NCBI GenBank assembly: GCA_031276035.1
Contig: JAISNV010000010.1
Coordinates: 54,142 to 118,141, forward strand
From: Bacteroidales bacterium
GTDB lineage: Bacteria > Bacteroidota > Bacteroidia > Bacteroidales > BM520
DNA length: 64,000 nt
Direction of reading: 5' to 3'
Positions 19,644-29,741 of the stretch are shown piece by piece; position 1 is the first letter of the stretch; each line of letters opens with the position of its first letter. Made by a program: the position numbers and the translations under genes. Below the pieces are notes generated by a model, which ran no database searches, had not been told where the DNA came from, and worked only from the letters and a program-made list of their open reading frames with translations.

Positions 19644-20132
19644 TTACATTTCGTCGTATTCGGCAAGAATTTCCTTAACGCCTTCTTGTGTTACACGTCC
19701 GTAGGTTTTTTCACCGATTAAAACAACAGGTGCCAAACCGCAGGCCCCAACACAACGTAAGCAACTTAGAGAAAATTTACCGTCTTCGGAAGTAGCGCCA
19801 ACTTCAAGAGAAAGTTGTTTTTTGATTTCATCTAAAATCTTTTCAGCGCCGCGAACATAGCAAGCGGTACCCATGCAAATAGATATAGGGAATCTTCCTT
19901 TAGGCTTCATTGTAAAAAATGAATAGAAAGTTACAACGCCATAAATCTTTGCTACGGGAACTTTTAATTCTTTAGAAATAATCTCTTGAACTTCAGCGGG
20001 AAGATATCCGAAGATACCTTGAGCTTTATGTAAAACATTTATAAGTTCACCGGGAGCATTATTAAATTCTTTGCAAACTTGTTTTAATTTTTCTACATCG
20101 TCTTTGCGAAGAGTTATTTTGATATTAGCCAT
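19644..20132 (-). CDS. hydC: NuoE-like [2Fe-2S] subunit of bifurcating [FeFe] hydrogenase
   Basis: 162 residues with the thioredoxin-like [2Fe-2S] fold of NuoE/HydC. The four Cys ligands are seen in CMGTACY and CLRCVGACG. It passes electrons between the NADH-oxidising HydB and HydA. It is the last gene of the operon, 29 bp after hydA, and is followed by a strong terminator. Confidence 0.9.
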   Translation of the reverse strand: MANIKITLRKDDVEKLKQVCKEFNNAPGELINVLHKAQGIFGYLPAEVQEIISKELKVPVAKIYGVVTFYSFFTMKPKGRFPISICMGTACYVRGAEKILDEIKKQLSLEVGATSEDGKFSLSCLRCVGACGLAPVVLIGEKTYGRVTQEGVKEILAEYDEM

Positions 20133-20161
20133 TTCTATTTAATTTAAATTTAACAAATTAA

Positions 20162-21934
20162 TTATTCAATACATATTTCAACTTTACTTTTGTCGAAATA
20201 ATGAGTATGCAATAAATGATGTGATAATTCTCCACATGGTTTGCCTAAGAATTCTTCGTATAGTTTAATAATATACGGATTTTCATGAGATTTTCTGATA
20301 GGTTTGTTTTTGTCTTCTTCATAAATTGCAGCGTGACGTGCTTTTATGATGTCTACGTTTCCGTGATGCAGAGGTTGTCCGCCGCCGGCAATACATCCGC
20401 CCGGACAAGCCATGATTTCTATAGCATGGAATGAACATTCACCTTTCTTAACGCTTTCTAAAAGTTTACGGGCATTTCCCAAACCGTGAGCAATACCTAT
20501 ATTTATTTTGGTTCCGTTGAAATCAACAGTAGCCTGACGAATATTTTCCAGTCCGCGTAAACATTCGAAATCAATCTTTTCCAGTTTTTTCTTTGTGAAA
20601 ACTTCATAAGCTGTTCTAACGGCTGCTTCAATAACGCCGCCGGTAGTACCGAATATAACAGACGCACCTGTGGATTCTCCTAATGGATTGTCAAAATCAG
20701 CATCAGGTAGTTTATTGAAATCTATATTACATTGTTTGATTAAATGAGCCAATTCTCTTGTTGAGATTGAATAGTTAACATCCGGATCTCCGTTTTCTTT
20801 GAACTCGTCACGGCCGCATTCATATTTCTTAGCTAAACAAGGCATTACGGATACAACAACCAAATCTTTTCTATCTACGCCGATTTTCTTAGCGAAATAA
20901 TTTTTGGCTACTGCGCCGAACATTTGTTGCGGAGAACGTGCTGTTGACGGGATATCTCTCATTTCAGGGAAATAATATTCGAAGAAATTAACCCAAGCAG
21001 GACAGCAAGATGTTAAAATAGGAAGTTTAACATCTTTATCGCCGTTTAAGTATTTTGTCAAACGGTCAAGTAATTCTGTTCCTTCTTCCATAATAGTAAG
21101 ATCCGCAGCAAAATCGGTATCAAAAACATAGTCGAATCCGATTTCCTTAAGAGCAGCGGCCATTTTACCGGTAACAATGCTACCCGGTTTCATCCCGAAT
21201 TCTTCACCTAAAGCAACACGAACTGCAGGAGCTGTTTGAACTATAACGGTTTTATTAGGATCGGCGAGATCTCTGATAAGTTGCGGAGTGTGGTCAACTT
21301 CGGTAAGAGCGCCTGTCGGACAAACCGCAACACATTGACCGCAATAAGTACATGTTGATTTTATAAGGTCTTGTTCGAAAGCAGGAGCAACAACAGCTTC
21401 AAAACCACGGTTGATTGCAGATAAAGCACCTACAGTTTGAACGGTGTTACACATCATTTCACAACGGCGGCACATGATACATTTGTCAACATCACGGATG
21501 ATAGCCGGAGATGTATCCATACGATATGTAGATTGTTCTCCTTGATATGTAATTTGTCTTATTCCCAGATCTTGAGCAAGAGTTTGTAATTCACAATTAC
21601 CGCTTTTTGCACAAACCAGACAATCTGCAGGATGGTCTGAAAGAATTAGTTCGACAACTGTTCTGCGTGCATTTAAAATTCTTGTTGTATGAGTTTTTAT
21701 GATCATACCTTCAAGACATTCGGTAGCACAAGCGGGAGCAAGATTTTTTCTTCCTTCAACTTCCACAACGCAAACTCTACATCCGCCCGGTTTATTTTCG
21801 ATATTCATATCATCAAGACTAAGATAACATAAAGTCGGGATATGAATACCGTTCATTCTTGCTGCTTGTAAAATGGTAGAACCTTTTGGTACTTCCAAAT
21901 TCTTATTATCGATATTTATTTTTATTGTTTCCAT
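20162..21934 (-). CDS. hydA: [FeFe] hydrogenase catalytic subunit HydA (group A, multi-cluster)
   Basis: 590 residues. In order: an N-terminal [2Fe-2S] domain (CYLS...CRVC), a His/Cys-ligated cluster (HPADCLVCAKSGNC), two [4Fe-4S] clusters (CIMCRRCEMMC, CTYCGQCVAVC), then the H-cluster domain with TSCCPAW, MPCLAKKYEC and EIMACPGGCIAGGGQP. All H-cluster cysteines are intact, so it should be active. The layout matches electron-bifurcating trimeric enzymes, which link ferredoxin and NADH oxidation to H2 evolution or the reverse. No HydEFG maturases lie in the window. Confidence 0.93.
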   Translation of the reverse strand: METIKINIDNKNLEVPKGSTILQAARMNGIHIPTLCYLSLDDMNIENKPGGCRVCVVEVEGRKNLAPACATECLEGMIIKTHTTRILNARRTVVELILSDHPADCLVCAKSGNCELQTLAQDLGIRQITYQGEQSTYRMDTSPAIIRDVDKCIMCRRCEMMCNTVQTVGALSAINRGFEAVVAPAFEQDLIKSTCTYCGQCVAVCPTGALTEVDHTPQLIRDLADPNKTVIVQTAPAVRVALGEEFGMKPGSIVTGKMAAALKEIGFDYVFDTDFAADLTIMEEGTELLDRLTKYLNGDKDVKLPILTSCCPAWVNFFEYYFPEMRDIPSTARSPQQMFGAVAKNYFAKKIGVDRKDLVVVSVMPCLAKKYECGRDEFKENGDPDVNYSISTRELAHLIKQCNIDFNKLPDADFDNPLGESTGASVIFGTTGGVIEAAVRTAYEVFTKKKLEKIDFECLRGLENIRQATVDFNGTKINIGIAHGLGNARKLLESVKKGECSFHAIEIMACPGGCIAGGGQPLHHGNVDIIKARHAAIYEEDKNKPIRKSHENPYIIKLYEEFLGKPCGELSHHLLHTHYFDKSKVEICIE

Positions 21935-21946
21935 TATTCTCCTTGA

Positions 21947-23740
21947 TTATTTAATTTCGATAGCATTAAATTTACATTTTTCTTTACATGCACCGCATTT
22001 GATACAAATAGATTGATCAATAACGTGAGGCATTTTACGTTCGCCTGTAATAGCGTTAACAGGACAGTTGCGTGCACACAATGTACAACCTACGCATTTT
22101 TCAGGATCAATGACATAGCGTAACATGCTGCGACAAACACCTGAACGGCATTTTTTGTCTGTAACGTGCTCAACGTATTCATCCCAAAAATTATCTATTG
22201 TAGATAAAACAGGATTCGGTGATGTTTGTCCTAATCCGCATAAAGCAGTATCTTTAATAACTTTACTTAAATTTCTAAGGTTGTCGAGATCTTCCATAGT
22301 TCCTTCGCCCTTGGTAATTTTGTCAAGAATTTCATGTAATCTTTTATTACCTACACGGCAAGGTGTACATTTTCCGCAAGATTCCTCTACTGTAAATTCA
22401 AGGTAGAATTTAGCAATACTTACCATACAATCATCTTCGTCCATAACTATCATACCGCCGGAACCCATCATAGAACCCGCTGCAATCAGATTATCATAGT
22501 CGATAGGAGTGTCAAGATGTTTTTCTGTGAGGCAACCGCCGGAAGGACCGCCTGTTTGAACGGCTTTGAATTTTTTGCCGCCCTTTATACCGCCGCCGAT
22601 TTCATAAATTACTTCACGGAGTGTTGTACCCATTGGAACTTCAATTAAACCTACGTTATTGATTTTACCGGCGAGAGCAAATACTTTTGTTCCCTTTGAT
22701 TTTTCGGAACCGATAGTATTGAACCAGTCAGCGCCTTTGTTAATAATGATAGGAATACAAGCGAAAGTTTCCACGTTGTTAACGTTGGTCGGTTTTTCAA
22801 GGTAACCGCTAACAGCCGGGAACGGCGGTTTGAAAGTAGGTTCACCGCGATGGCCTTCCATAGAATGGATAAGAGCTGTTTCTTCACCGCAAACGAAAGC
22901 ACCTGCTCCGTAGCGAAGTTCTATATCGAAATTGAAACCGCTGTCAAGAATATTTTTACCTAACAATCCGTATTCACGAGCTTGTCCTAAAGCTATTTTC
23001 AATCGTTGAATTGCTAACGGATATTCGGCTCTGATATAAATAAGGCCGGTATCTGCACCGATGCAATAACCGCAAATAGCCATTGCTTCAATAACCGAAT
23101 GAGGATCGCCTTCAAGGATTGATCTATCCATAAACGCGCCCGGATCGCCTTCGTCGGCGTTACAAACAACGTATTTTTGATCGCTAACGCTTTTACGTGC
23201 GAGTTCCCATTTTAATCCTGTGGGAAAACCGCCGCCACCACGACCTCTTAGTCCGGATTTCTTAATTTCGTTGATGCAGCTTTCCGGAGTCATGTCTGAA
23301 AGAACTTTTCCAAGAGCTAAATAAGCATCGCGGGAAATAGCTTCGTCAATATTTTCAGGATCAATGAATCCGCAGTTATTTAGAGCTATTCTCAATTGTT
23401 TTTGATAGAAGCCCATATGCTTGGAATCGCTGATATGTTTATGAGTTTCCGGATCAGTATATAATAATTTTTCTACTTTACGTCCCTTGATTATGTGTTC
23501 TGCAACAATAGTAGCAGCATCTTCAGGGGTAACGCGAACGTAGAAAGTATTGTCAGGCATTATTTTAACGATAGGTCCTTTTTCGCAGAATCCGAAACAA
23601 CCTGAAGCAATTACCTGAACATCATTTTGTAAATTTTGTGCTTCGAGTTCTTTTTTCAGATTCTCGATGATAGTTGCACTGTTTGAAGCTTGACATCCTG
23701 TACCGCCGCAAACTAAAATATGATATTTATAATTAGCCAT
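21947..23740 (-). CDS. hydB: NuoF-like diaphorase subunit HydB of bifurcating hydrogenase
   Basis: 597 residues. The N-terminus is a thioredoxin-like [2Fe-2S] domain (CGGTGCQAS, ASGCFGFCEKGP). The NuoF core follows, with FMN/NADH-binding GRGGGGFPTGLKWE and GAGAFVCGEETALI and the [4Fe-4S] motif ESCGKCTPCRVG. A C-terminal two-cluster ferredoxin ends the protein (CVGCTLCARNCP, CIKCGACKEKC). It oxidises or reduces NAD(H) and is thought to be the bifurcating site. It lies 12 bp upstream of hydA. Confidence 0.93.
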   Translation of the reverse strand: MANYKYHILVCGGTGCQASNSATIIENLKKELEAQNLQNDVQVIASGCFGFCEKGPIVKIMPDNTFYVRVTPEDAATIVAEHIIKGRKVEKLLYTDPETHKHISDSKHMGFYQKQLRIALNNCGFIDPENIDEAISRDAYLALGKVLSDMTPESCINEIKKSGLRGRGGGGFPTGLKWELARKSVSDQKYVVCNADEGDPGAFMDRSILEGDPHSVIEAMAICGYCIGADTGLIYIRAEYPLAIQRLKIALGQAREYGLLGKNILDSGFNFDIELRYGAGAFVCGEETALIHSMEGHRGEPTFKPPFPAVSGYLEKPTNVNNVETFACIPIIINKGADWFNTIGSEKSKGTKVFALAGKINNVGLIEVPMGTTLREVIYEIGGGIKGGKKFKAVQTGGPSGGCLTEKHLDTPIDYDNLIAAGSMMGSGGMIVMDEDDCMVSIAKFYLEFTVEESCGKCTPCRVGNKRLHEILDKITKGEGTMEDLDNLRNLSKVIKDTALCGLGQTSPNPVLSTIDNFWDEYVEHVTDKKCRSGVCRSMLRYVIDPEKCVGCTLCARNCPVNAITGERKMPHVIDQSICIKCGACKEKCKFNAIEIK

Positions 23741-23757
23741 TATTCCTCCGAAATTAA

Positions 23758-24150
23758 TTATTCAACTGATTTGTAGTTTTTAGGGATAATACCTTCGACC
23801 AACTCGCCGTTTTTGATATATTTTTCAATAATCTCATTGGCTTTAGTTATGTTAACATAGCCGAAAACTATAGGTTCTTGGCCGGGCATCGTAACTTCGA
23901 TAGTAGGTTCTGCATAACAATATCCCATGTCACCGGTTTGGGTAACAATAGCATCAATATTTCTTTTGGGTAACTCTTCGCTTAGATAGTTGAAAACTTC
24001 CTTGGCGCCGGAAGCAATACCACTCGTAGCCATCCCAACCTTAATTTGAACTATTGCATCTGGGTTGTCGGCATTTTCTCTAAGCTTAATTTTTTCTTGT
24101 AATTCCGATTTTACTTTACGGAGATCGTCAAGTGATTTAATTTTTGCCAT
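23758..24150 (-). CDS. HndB-like ferredoxin-fold subunit lacking most cluster cysteines
   Basis: 130 residues, first gene of the hydrogenase operon and 17 bp upstream of hydB. The fold phrases MATSGIASGAKEVFNYL and TQTGDMGYCYAEPTIEV match the thioredoxin-like (2Fe-2S) ferredoxin family of HndB. Only one cysteine is visible: the positions that usually hold Cys read Ser and Asp. It therefore probably does not bind a normal [2Fe-2S] cluster and may be structural or regulatory. The family assignment is strong from context; the cluster loss is read directly. Confidence 0.8.
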   Translation of the reverse strand: MAKIKSLDDLRKVKSELQEKIKLRENADNPDAIVQIKVGMATSGIASGAKEVFNYLSEELPKRNIDAIVTQTGDMGYCYAEPTIEVTMPGQEPIVFGYVNITKANEIIEKYIKNGELVEGIIPKNYKSVE

Positions 24151-24263
24151 AATTTTAAAAAATTTTACCGTTTAATTTCTTGAATAAATATAAACGGTTA
24201 TTATTGATTATTAAATATTTAATATAAATTGAAATTATTATTTTTTTATTTAAAAATGTTTTG

Positions 24264-24294
24264 CAAATTTAGTAAATTTTTTGACAAAAACAAA
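24264..24294 (-). promoter_or_regulatory. Bacteroidetes-type promoter of the hydrogenase operon
   Basis: On the minus strand TTTG (24291-24294), 19 bp, then TAAATTTG (24264-24271): a full match to TTTG-N19-21-TAnnTTTG. Transcription would start near 24257, giving a leader of about 105 nt before hndB. Confidence 0.7.
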
Positions 24295-24593
24295 TCAAAA
24301 TGAGGGAAAAAACGAACAAGTTGTTACAGCGTTGACAATCTGTTTTGTATAAGTAAAGAAGTAAATATAAAAAAAGTTAAATTTCGATAGTTATTTTGAG
24401 TATATGAAACTTTCGAAATAACAAATATTCATAGTCATAAAATGGTTCGAAAATAAAGAAAATAAGTATTTGGAGTTTATTTCCATACTAATTTTCGGAA
24501 TTATGTAATTGTTTATATGCGAGTGTTTTAATAAAAGAATAAGTTTCTTTATTGTTGAATTTTAAAATAGGTCTTTTAAACTCAAAAAACTTG
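24295..24593. other. Gene-free stretch between hydrogenase promoter and T9SS cargo gene
   Basis: AT-rich sequence with no credible coding frame. Apart from the hydrogenase promoter at its edge I see no terminator, repeat or RNA element. Confidence 0.5.
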
Positions 24594-26102
24594 TTATTCA
24601 ACAATAAATTTACTAACGTAACCAAAATCATTCTTTATAAAGTAAATACCGGTATTTAAATCGGAAATATTTACTTTAGAATTAATTTGTTTAATGTTGA
24701 AAGTTTTTAGAATTTTGCCGGAAATGTCTATTATGTAATAATTTCCGTAGAGAGTTTCACTTGATAAATTAATTGTGATGAAATCATTTGCCGGATTTGG
24801 ATATACCAATAATTCGTTTATTTCATCATTATATTTATCAATATTTAAAACATCAACTCTTTCAAAAGCGCCGATATCTATTAACCCGTTAACAACCCTT
24901 GCGTTGCCTGCAAAATCGTATTCGTCCAAATATTCCAAAACTTTCATCTCACCGGCATCAATGCATGGGGAGTTTCCGGGAAGATAGTAGTCGTAGTTAT
25001 CGTATGTTTCAAATTCGATGTTTTCCTCAATAATTTCGTTGTAAATTCCAAGAAAATATTCTCCTGAGCCTGCACCGCTGAATAAATCTTTTCCTCCTTC
25101 GATAGTACAGTTAGATAAATTGACAATACTTTCATTGTATGCTATATGTATCTGGTCTCCGCTTGATTCAGCTTCATTCTTTGCGAAAATTGAATTATAA
25201 ATATTGATAATAACATCATTACTACAATAAATACCGCCGCCGCTTTGTTTGGAATGATTGTCCGCAACAGTGCAGTTCAACATCCTGAAATTAGAATTTT
25301 TAACGGCAAAGGCCGCACCAAAAAAAGTGCTCGTGTTATGATGAAATAAGTTATTGTTAAATTTTAAATCTCTGCAACCGGTAATAAAAGCCGCACCGCC
25401 ACTGGATCCGGTGTTGTTTCTGAACTCACAGCCGACAATAGCCGCATCGTTGCATTCATTACAATAAATAGCGCCGCCTACACTGCTTGATGTGTTGCCA
25501 TCAAAAATACAATTGTACATTTTAAAAGCGGAATTTTCCGTTGCAATTGCACCTCCGTAACTTTCGGAAATATCGCTGGTATTATTGTTTTGGAAAATGC
25601 ACCTCTCAAGAACCACATCAGAGTTTGTAAGTGCTACGGCTCCACCAACAAAATTTGCACAATTGTTTTGAAAAATACAATCGGAAAAACGTATAATTGA
25701 AGAATTGTAAATATTAACGGCGCCTCCGTTGCCTTCATTACCACAAGCTAAATATGTATATGAATGTTCGAAGGTACAATGTTCAAAGATTGATGAATCT
25801 GCGGTAGGATTATCATTTACGGATAGAAAAGCAATACCTCTCCATGAAGTTCCCTGAGGATTATTTTGATTGAACATACTTGTAAATTTAATCGGATTTT
25901 CTTCTGTACCTTTTGCAATGATTGTTCCCACAACAGTTATTTTATATTCGCCTGTAAATAATACTACTGTGTTTGGTTCAATTATCATGCTTTCTCCCAT
26001 GTCTATAATTTTATGCTCCTTAATAAAGAGAGTGTCTTGAGCATGCAGGTTAATAAATGTTTGGAAAAAAAGAAAAGTTATAAAGAATATAATTTTTTTC
26101 AT
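24594..26102 (-). CDS. Secreted right-handed beta-helix protein with T9SS sorting domain
   Basis: 502 residues. A signal peptide (FITFLFFQTFINLHA) is followed by repeated short strands typical of a parallel beta-helix (CIFQNN, CIFDGNTSS, CEFRNNTGSSGGA, NCTVADNHS), as in Chlamydia polymorphic-like and pectate-lyase-like repeats. The last 75 residues are a T9SS type A C-terminal domain: LLVYPNPANDFITI ... GKILKTFNI ... LNTGIYFIK. It should cross the outer membrane by the T9SS and be surface-attached or released. The ligand or substrate is unknown. Confidence 0.85.
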   Translation of the reverse strand: MKKIIFFITFLFFQTFINLHAQDTLFIKEHKIIDMGESMIIEPNTVVLFTGEYKITVVGTIIAKGTEENPIKFTSMFNQNNPQGTSWRGIAFLSVNDNPTADSSIFEHCTFEHSYTYLACGNEGNGGAVNIYNSSIIRFSDCIFQNNCANFVGGAVALTNSDVVLERCIFQNNNTSDISESYGGAIATENSAFKMYNCIFDGNTSSSVGGAIYCNECNDAAIVGCEFRNNTGSSGGAAFITGCRDLKFNNNLFHHNTSTFFGAAFAVKNSNFRMLNCTVADNHSKQSGGGIYCSNDVIINIYNSIFAKNEAESSGDQIHIAYNESIVNLSNCTIEGGKDLFSGAGSGEYFLGIYNEIIEENIEFETYDNYDYYLPGNSPCIDAGEMKVLEYLDEYDFAGNARVVNGLIDIGAFERVDVLNIDKYNDEINELLVYPNPANDFITINLSSETLYGNYYIIDISGKILKTFNIKQINSKVNISDLNTGIYFIKNDFGYVSKFIVE

Positions 26103-26128
26103 TAAAATTAGAATTATTATTTGCCTTA

Positions 26129-26136
26129 CAAAGGTA
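26129..26136 (-). promoter_or_regulatory. Putative -7 box for the T9SS cargo gene
   Basis: TACCTTTG on the minus strand, 27 bp upstream of the ATG at 26102. No -33 TTTG match. Confidence 0.4.
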
Positions 26137-26500
26137 TGTAATTTTTTTGATTGTTTCGTGTCGGATTAAAATAAACCTGTTGATGTAATTATTTTTTATT
26201 TTATATTTTTATCCGGTTGATTTAACCGATTGATGAATAAGTCTTTCGCAGAATATAAATTTCACAAGTAACGATTTGGTAACAGTGCATATTTCAGCGT
26301 TTCTCGGTACAATACTATCCGAATCGTAGCATAGTTGCGGAGATTTTCCGTAAGAACCCGTAAGGCTTAGTGTTGACATTCCGTTCTTGTAAAGTTCTTG
26401 AAATATTCTTTTTGTTCAGATGTAAAGAATTACAGTTCAGATGTTTTTATGTTATTTGCTGAGTTATCTTTTCGTTATACGTCTAAAATTGGTAACATCA
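26137..26500. other. Gene-free stretch
   Basis: About 360 bp between the T9SS cargo promoter and the methyltransferase stop. The part from 26280 to 26400 is slightly richer in G+C than its flanks and could be a decayed gene, but I see no recognisable frame or RNA. Confidence 0.4.
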
Positions 26501-27259
26501 CTAATTAAATGCTAAAACGTATATCTGTTTTTCCGAATTATCACTAAATGCTTCTTTTTCAAATCCTCCAAACTTGTGAATAATATTGAAACCATTCCAT
26601 TCCAAATATGAATCTAATTCTTGAGGGAAAAACATTCTCATATCCAAATTTTGGATTGAATGAAACTCACCGTTTATAAAATAATGCCATTCTATGCGAT
26701 TAATCTGGGTTGAGTTTTCATAACGCATTGTCTGCTTTATCAATACTTTCCGTCCATCGTTGGTTGTATATTCGGCAATTACTTTTTGCTCTTTTTCGCT
26801 TTCGACAATATATCGAATATTAGGATTGAAGCAGTCTAAAAGAAATAAACCATCATCTTTGAGGTGATTTTTAACGACATTCAGTGTCTTAAATAAATCA
26901 TCATTATTATACAAATGATGGATTGAATTAAACGGAATAAAAATAAGGTCGAATTTCTTCTGCAAGTTTAAAGTTCTAATATCTGCTTCAATGAAATTAA
27001 TCTCTAATCCTGCTTCGGAAGCTTTTATCTTTGCTTGTTCAAGCATTGATGAAGTGTAATCTACTCCACAAATATTGTATCCGTCCTTTGCAATTGGAAG
27101 CGTAAGTCTGCCCGTACCACAGCAAAGCTCAAGTATTTTAGCATCTTTATTTTTCGGTAGCCACTTTTTGTAAAATTGCAAATCAAATAAGAAAGTATTT
27201 AATCCATCATAAATACTTGCGTCATAAATCAAATCGCCAACCTTGTAATCAGTATTCAT
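26501..27259 (-). CDS. Class I SAM-dependent methyltransferase
   Basis: About 252 residues from the ATG at 27259; a GTG at 27277 would add six residues. SAM-binding motif I is ILELCCGTGRLTLPI, then GVDYTSSMLEQAKIKA (motif II acidic) and FDLIFIPFNSIHHLY. It is of the Methyltransf_25/11 type; substrate unknown. The start overlaps the end of the nucleotidyltransferase-like gene by 11 bp, so the two are coupled and may act on one small molecule. Confidence 0.75.
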   Translation of the reverse strand: MNTDYKVGDLIYDASIYDGLNTFLFDLQFYKKWLPKNKDAKILELCCGTGRLTLPIAKDGYNICGVDYTSSMLEQAKIKASEAGLEINFIEADIRTLNLQKKFDLIFIPFNSIHHLYNNDDLFKTLNVVKNHLKDDGLFLLDCFNPNIRYIVESEKEQKVIAEYTTNDGRKVLIKQTMRYENSTQINRIEWHYFINGEFHSIQNLDMRMFFPQELDSYLEWNGFNIIHKFGGFEKEAFSDNSEKQIYVLAFN

Positions 27260-28037
27260 TTTGTTTTTCAATTTCACTAAAAAATAATAACACTTTTATT
27301 TCAGTTTCTTTCTGTAAATTAATTTCTTTACCGAATAATGATTTACGAAGTTTTTTATATAGCGAAATCGAATTTTGTAATCTCTCTAATAAAGATTTTC
27401 TGTTATATTCGGGAATAGTATTTATTAGTAAATTCAAATCTTCATTTTCCAGATCCGTCTCAACACGTCTTACACCGCGAGGCAATTTACCGTTCTTAAT
27501 ATGCAGCAGGGGTCCAAATACCGCTGACCTTAAAAAAGCGAAACAGTCTAAAGCTTCAAAGTATTCACCTCTACCTATTTTCAGTAAAATATAATGTATC
27601 CAAATCCAGAATCTGTCTTCGATCCATTGATATTCCGGATATGGAAATTTTGCTTCGGAGTTTGTTAGTGCAGATTTTAATTGTTCGTTTTTATCTAATA
27701 AAATTGTTGGAGTTTCAATACGGTTTTTAAATTCGTCAAGCGTAACAAACTTGAGGTCGACATGTAATAACGGCTTATCATAGAGACATACCAATAGACG
27801 AGGTTCTCCTACATGTTCGCCGGTAAATCCCGATAAAAAATTATCGAACCGTTTGGCATAATCAAACATTTTACTTTTGTTGCCGGAAATCTTTTCTTTT
27901 GTAACGATTATAAGATCAAGATCGGAAAACTCATCAATTTGATTTGTCAACCATGAACCGCCAACCGCTAAGCCTATGATATTTTCATCATTTGCTAAAA
28001 TGTTTTTTGCCTTATATGCAAATTCAATTTGTGTCAT
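27249..28037 (-). CDS. Aminoglycoside-6-adenylyltransferase-like nucleotidyltransferase
   Basis: 262 residues with the nucleotidyltransferase fold signature GLAVGGSWLTNQIDEFSDLDLIIV (GG/S plus D-x-D metal motif, DLD) and a helical C-terminus. Such minimal NTases include streptomycin/aminoglycoside adenylyltransferases and many proteins of unknown substrate, so antibiotic modification should not be assumed. It is coupled to the downstream methyltransferase. Confidence 0.65.
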   Translation of the reverse strand: MTQIEFAYKAKNILANDENIIGLAVGGSWLTNQIDEFSDLDLIIVTKEKISGNKSKMFDYAKRFDNFLSGFTGEHVGEPRLLVCLYDKPLLHVDLKFVTLDEFKNRIETPTILLDKNEQLKSALTNSEAKFPYPEYQWIEDRFWIWIHYILLKIGRGEYFEALDCFAFLRSAVFGPLLHIKNGKLPRGVRRVETDLENEDLNLLINTIPEYNRKSLLERLQNSISLYKKLRKSLFGKEINLQKETEIKVLLFFSEIEKQNEY

Positions 28038-28069
28038 ATTTATTTTTTATTACACATCAATTTGATTCT

Positions 28070-29512
28070 TTATTTTAATATATCCGTTATAAATTCTACC
28101 CATTTATATTCAGGAATACTTTTATCAATGAAAAAATCAGGTTGTATTCCTATATCATCAATAGCCATATCCGGAATTCTGTAACTTTTTGATGTGCAAT
28201 ACCATAATTTAAATTCTTCACATGGAGATTCTACGCCATTCAAATTAGATACATCTAATGCGCCGTATGTTGTAGTGCCGAACAGCTTTACTTTTTTACT
28301 TTGCTTCGCAGCCAATAAAAATTGTTCTGTAGTACTGGCATTTCCTTCGTTTATAATTATTCCTATATTTTTTGGATACATATAAACCGTATCTTGCTCT
28401 GTGATATCTAATACATCAGGAAAAATATTTACAAATTCATTTAAATGTTTTTCCATTTTATCATAGGCTTCTTTTGCCCAATTTCTGGTGTCTTCATTAA
28501 AACCAGATTCGATATCAGCGGCTTCCGACATCATCTGATTATTTAGCTTCGTAGACAGAAATTCAACTCCAACAGTACGTATAGGATTGGTGTAAAGAAA
28601 AGGAATTATTTCTTCAAAACATTGGTCGGAACCTCCTCCGTTCCACCTCAAGTCTATAATTAAATTTTTTGTTCTAAGTATCCGTTCTTTATTGGTTAGA
28701 ATAACACTGTCGATAGCGGTTTTCTGACTGAAGTCAAAGCTCGGGATTACTAATAGCAAAGTTGATTCGTTTATTTCGTCTAAATAAGGTTCTTGTGTTG
28801 ATAAGAGTTTCATATAATCTTCAACTTCTTTATCTTGCGGAAAAGAAGGGCTTAATCGGTTAAGTATATGTCTTCCTATTTCTAAATAATTATTACCTAA
28901 TAATTCAGGTTTTCCCGTTTCTTCCGGGGAATGATCTCTAAGGTAAAAAACAGATTGAAAAGTATCCTTATCTTTTGTTATGCGGAGTTTAATTTGTTTT
29001 TCCTTCCAAGTATCTGCAGCGGAAGAAATAATAAATCCGATATAATCGTCACCATTTCTCTTGATACCGATCTTATAAGCTCCTGTTTCCCAAATTCCTT
29101 CAAAATCAGCCTCTTTTTTTTCGTTAATATATTTTTCAAATTCCGAAATATTTATATCAAATGTTTCATAATGAGTTTCCGGTGTATTTATTTTATTATT
29201 ATTGTATTCATCATATTTTAATAATTCGATGCCAATATGTCCGGATCTGAAAAATGTAAGCCATTCATACAATAATCTAGTACAATCTTCAAGTTTATCT
29301 ACTGCCTTTATTTTATCGGTAAATAGCATATTATGAATATCGTATGCCTGTTGTCCTTTATTTGCGATAATATATTGAAAACCTGCATCGTTTTCTTCAA
29401 ACGTTTTTTTTGTCCATTCGAAATTGCTTTGACAATCGCAATCTTGTCCATAAATTGTTCCTGAAATTACCATTAAAAAGATTAATGTCAAAAAATTTAT
29501 TTTATAATTCAT
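28070..29512 (-). CDS. S41 family (C-terminal processing-like) peptidase
   Basis: 480 residues with a signal peptide (LIFLMVISGTIYG). The protease core shows NLIIDLRWNGGGSDQCFEEII and EGNASTTEQFLLAAKQSKKVKLFGTTTYGALDVSN, where the Ser of the S41 tail-specific protease family is expected (GNASTTE). A lipocalin-like region around DFEGIWETGAYKIG precedes it. It is probably a periplasmic or lipid-anchored protease of unknown substrate. A TATATTTG box at 29654 is a possible promoter. Confidence 0.75.
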   Translation of the reverse strand: MNYKINFLTLIFLMVISGTIYGQDCDCQSNFEWTKKTFEENDAGFQYIIANKGQQAYDIHNMLFTDKIKAVDKLEDCTRLLYEWLTFFRSGHIGIELLKYDEYNNNKINTPETHYETFDINISEFEKYINEKKEADFEGIWETGAYKIGIKRNGDDYIGFIISSAADTWKEKQIKLRITKDKDTFQSVFYLRDHSPEETGKPELLGNNYLEIGRHILNRLSPSFPQDKEVEDYMKLLSTQEPYLDEINESTLLLVIPSFDFSQKTAIDSVILTNKERILRTKNLIIDLRWNGGGSDQCFEEIIPFLYTNPIRTVGVEFLSTKLNNQMMSEAADIESGFNEDTRNWAKEAYDKMEKHLNEFVNIFPDVLDITEQDTVYMYPKNIGIIINEGNASTTEQFLLAAKQSKKVKLFGTTTYGALDVSNLNGVESPCEEFKLWYCTSKSYRIPDMAIDDIGIQPDFFIDKSIPEYKWVEFITDILK

Positions 29513-29741
29513 AGTTTATTGTTTTTTGATTACACATAACTTTACCGCAATTGAATATTTGGCGGTTTGCAATTCGAGTGAAAAATTGACGAATTCGTGC
29601 TAATAATTTTTTTAAAAAGATAGTTTTTATAATAAATATTTTACAAGAATATTGCAAATATAGTGAAATGTTAGTAATTAGGTAATAACAACTTTCTGAT
29701 TTTATTCAATTAATCAGGGGCGGAATTACGTTGCTTAATTA

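Noticed and set aside
27249..28037. Antibiotic resistance call for the nucleotidyltransferase
   Set aside because: Only the generic NTase fold is visible; substrate cannot be told from sequence.
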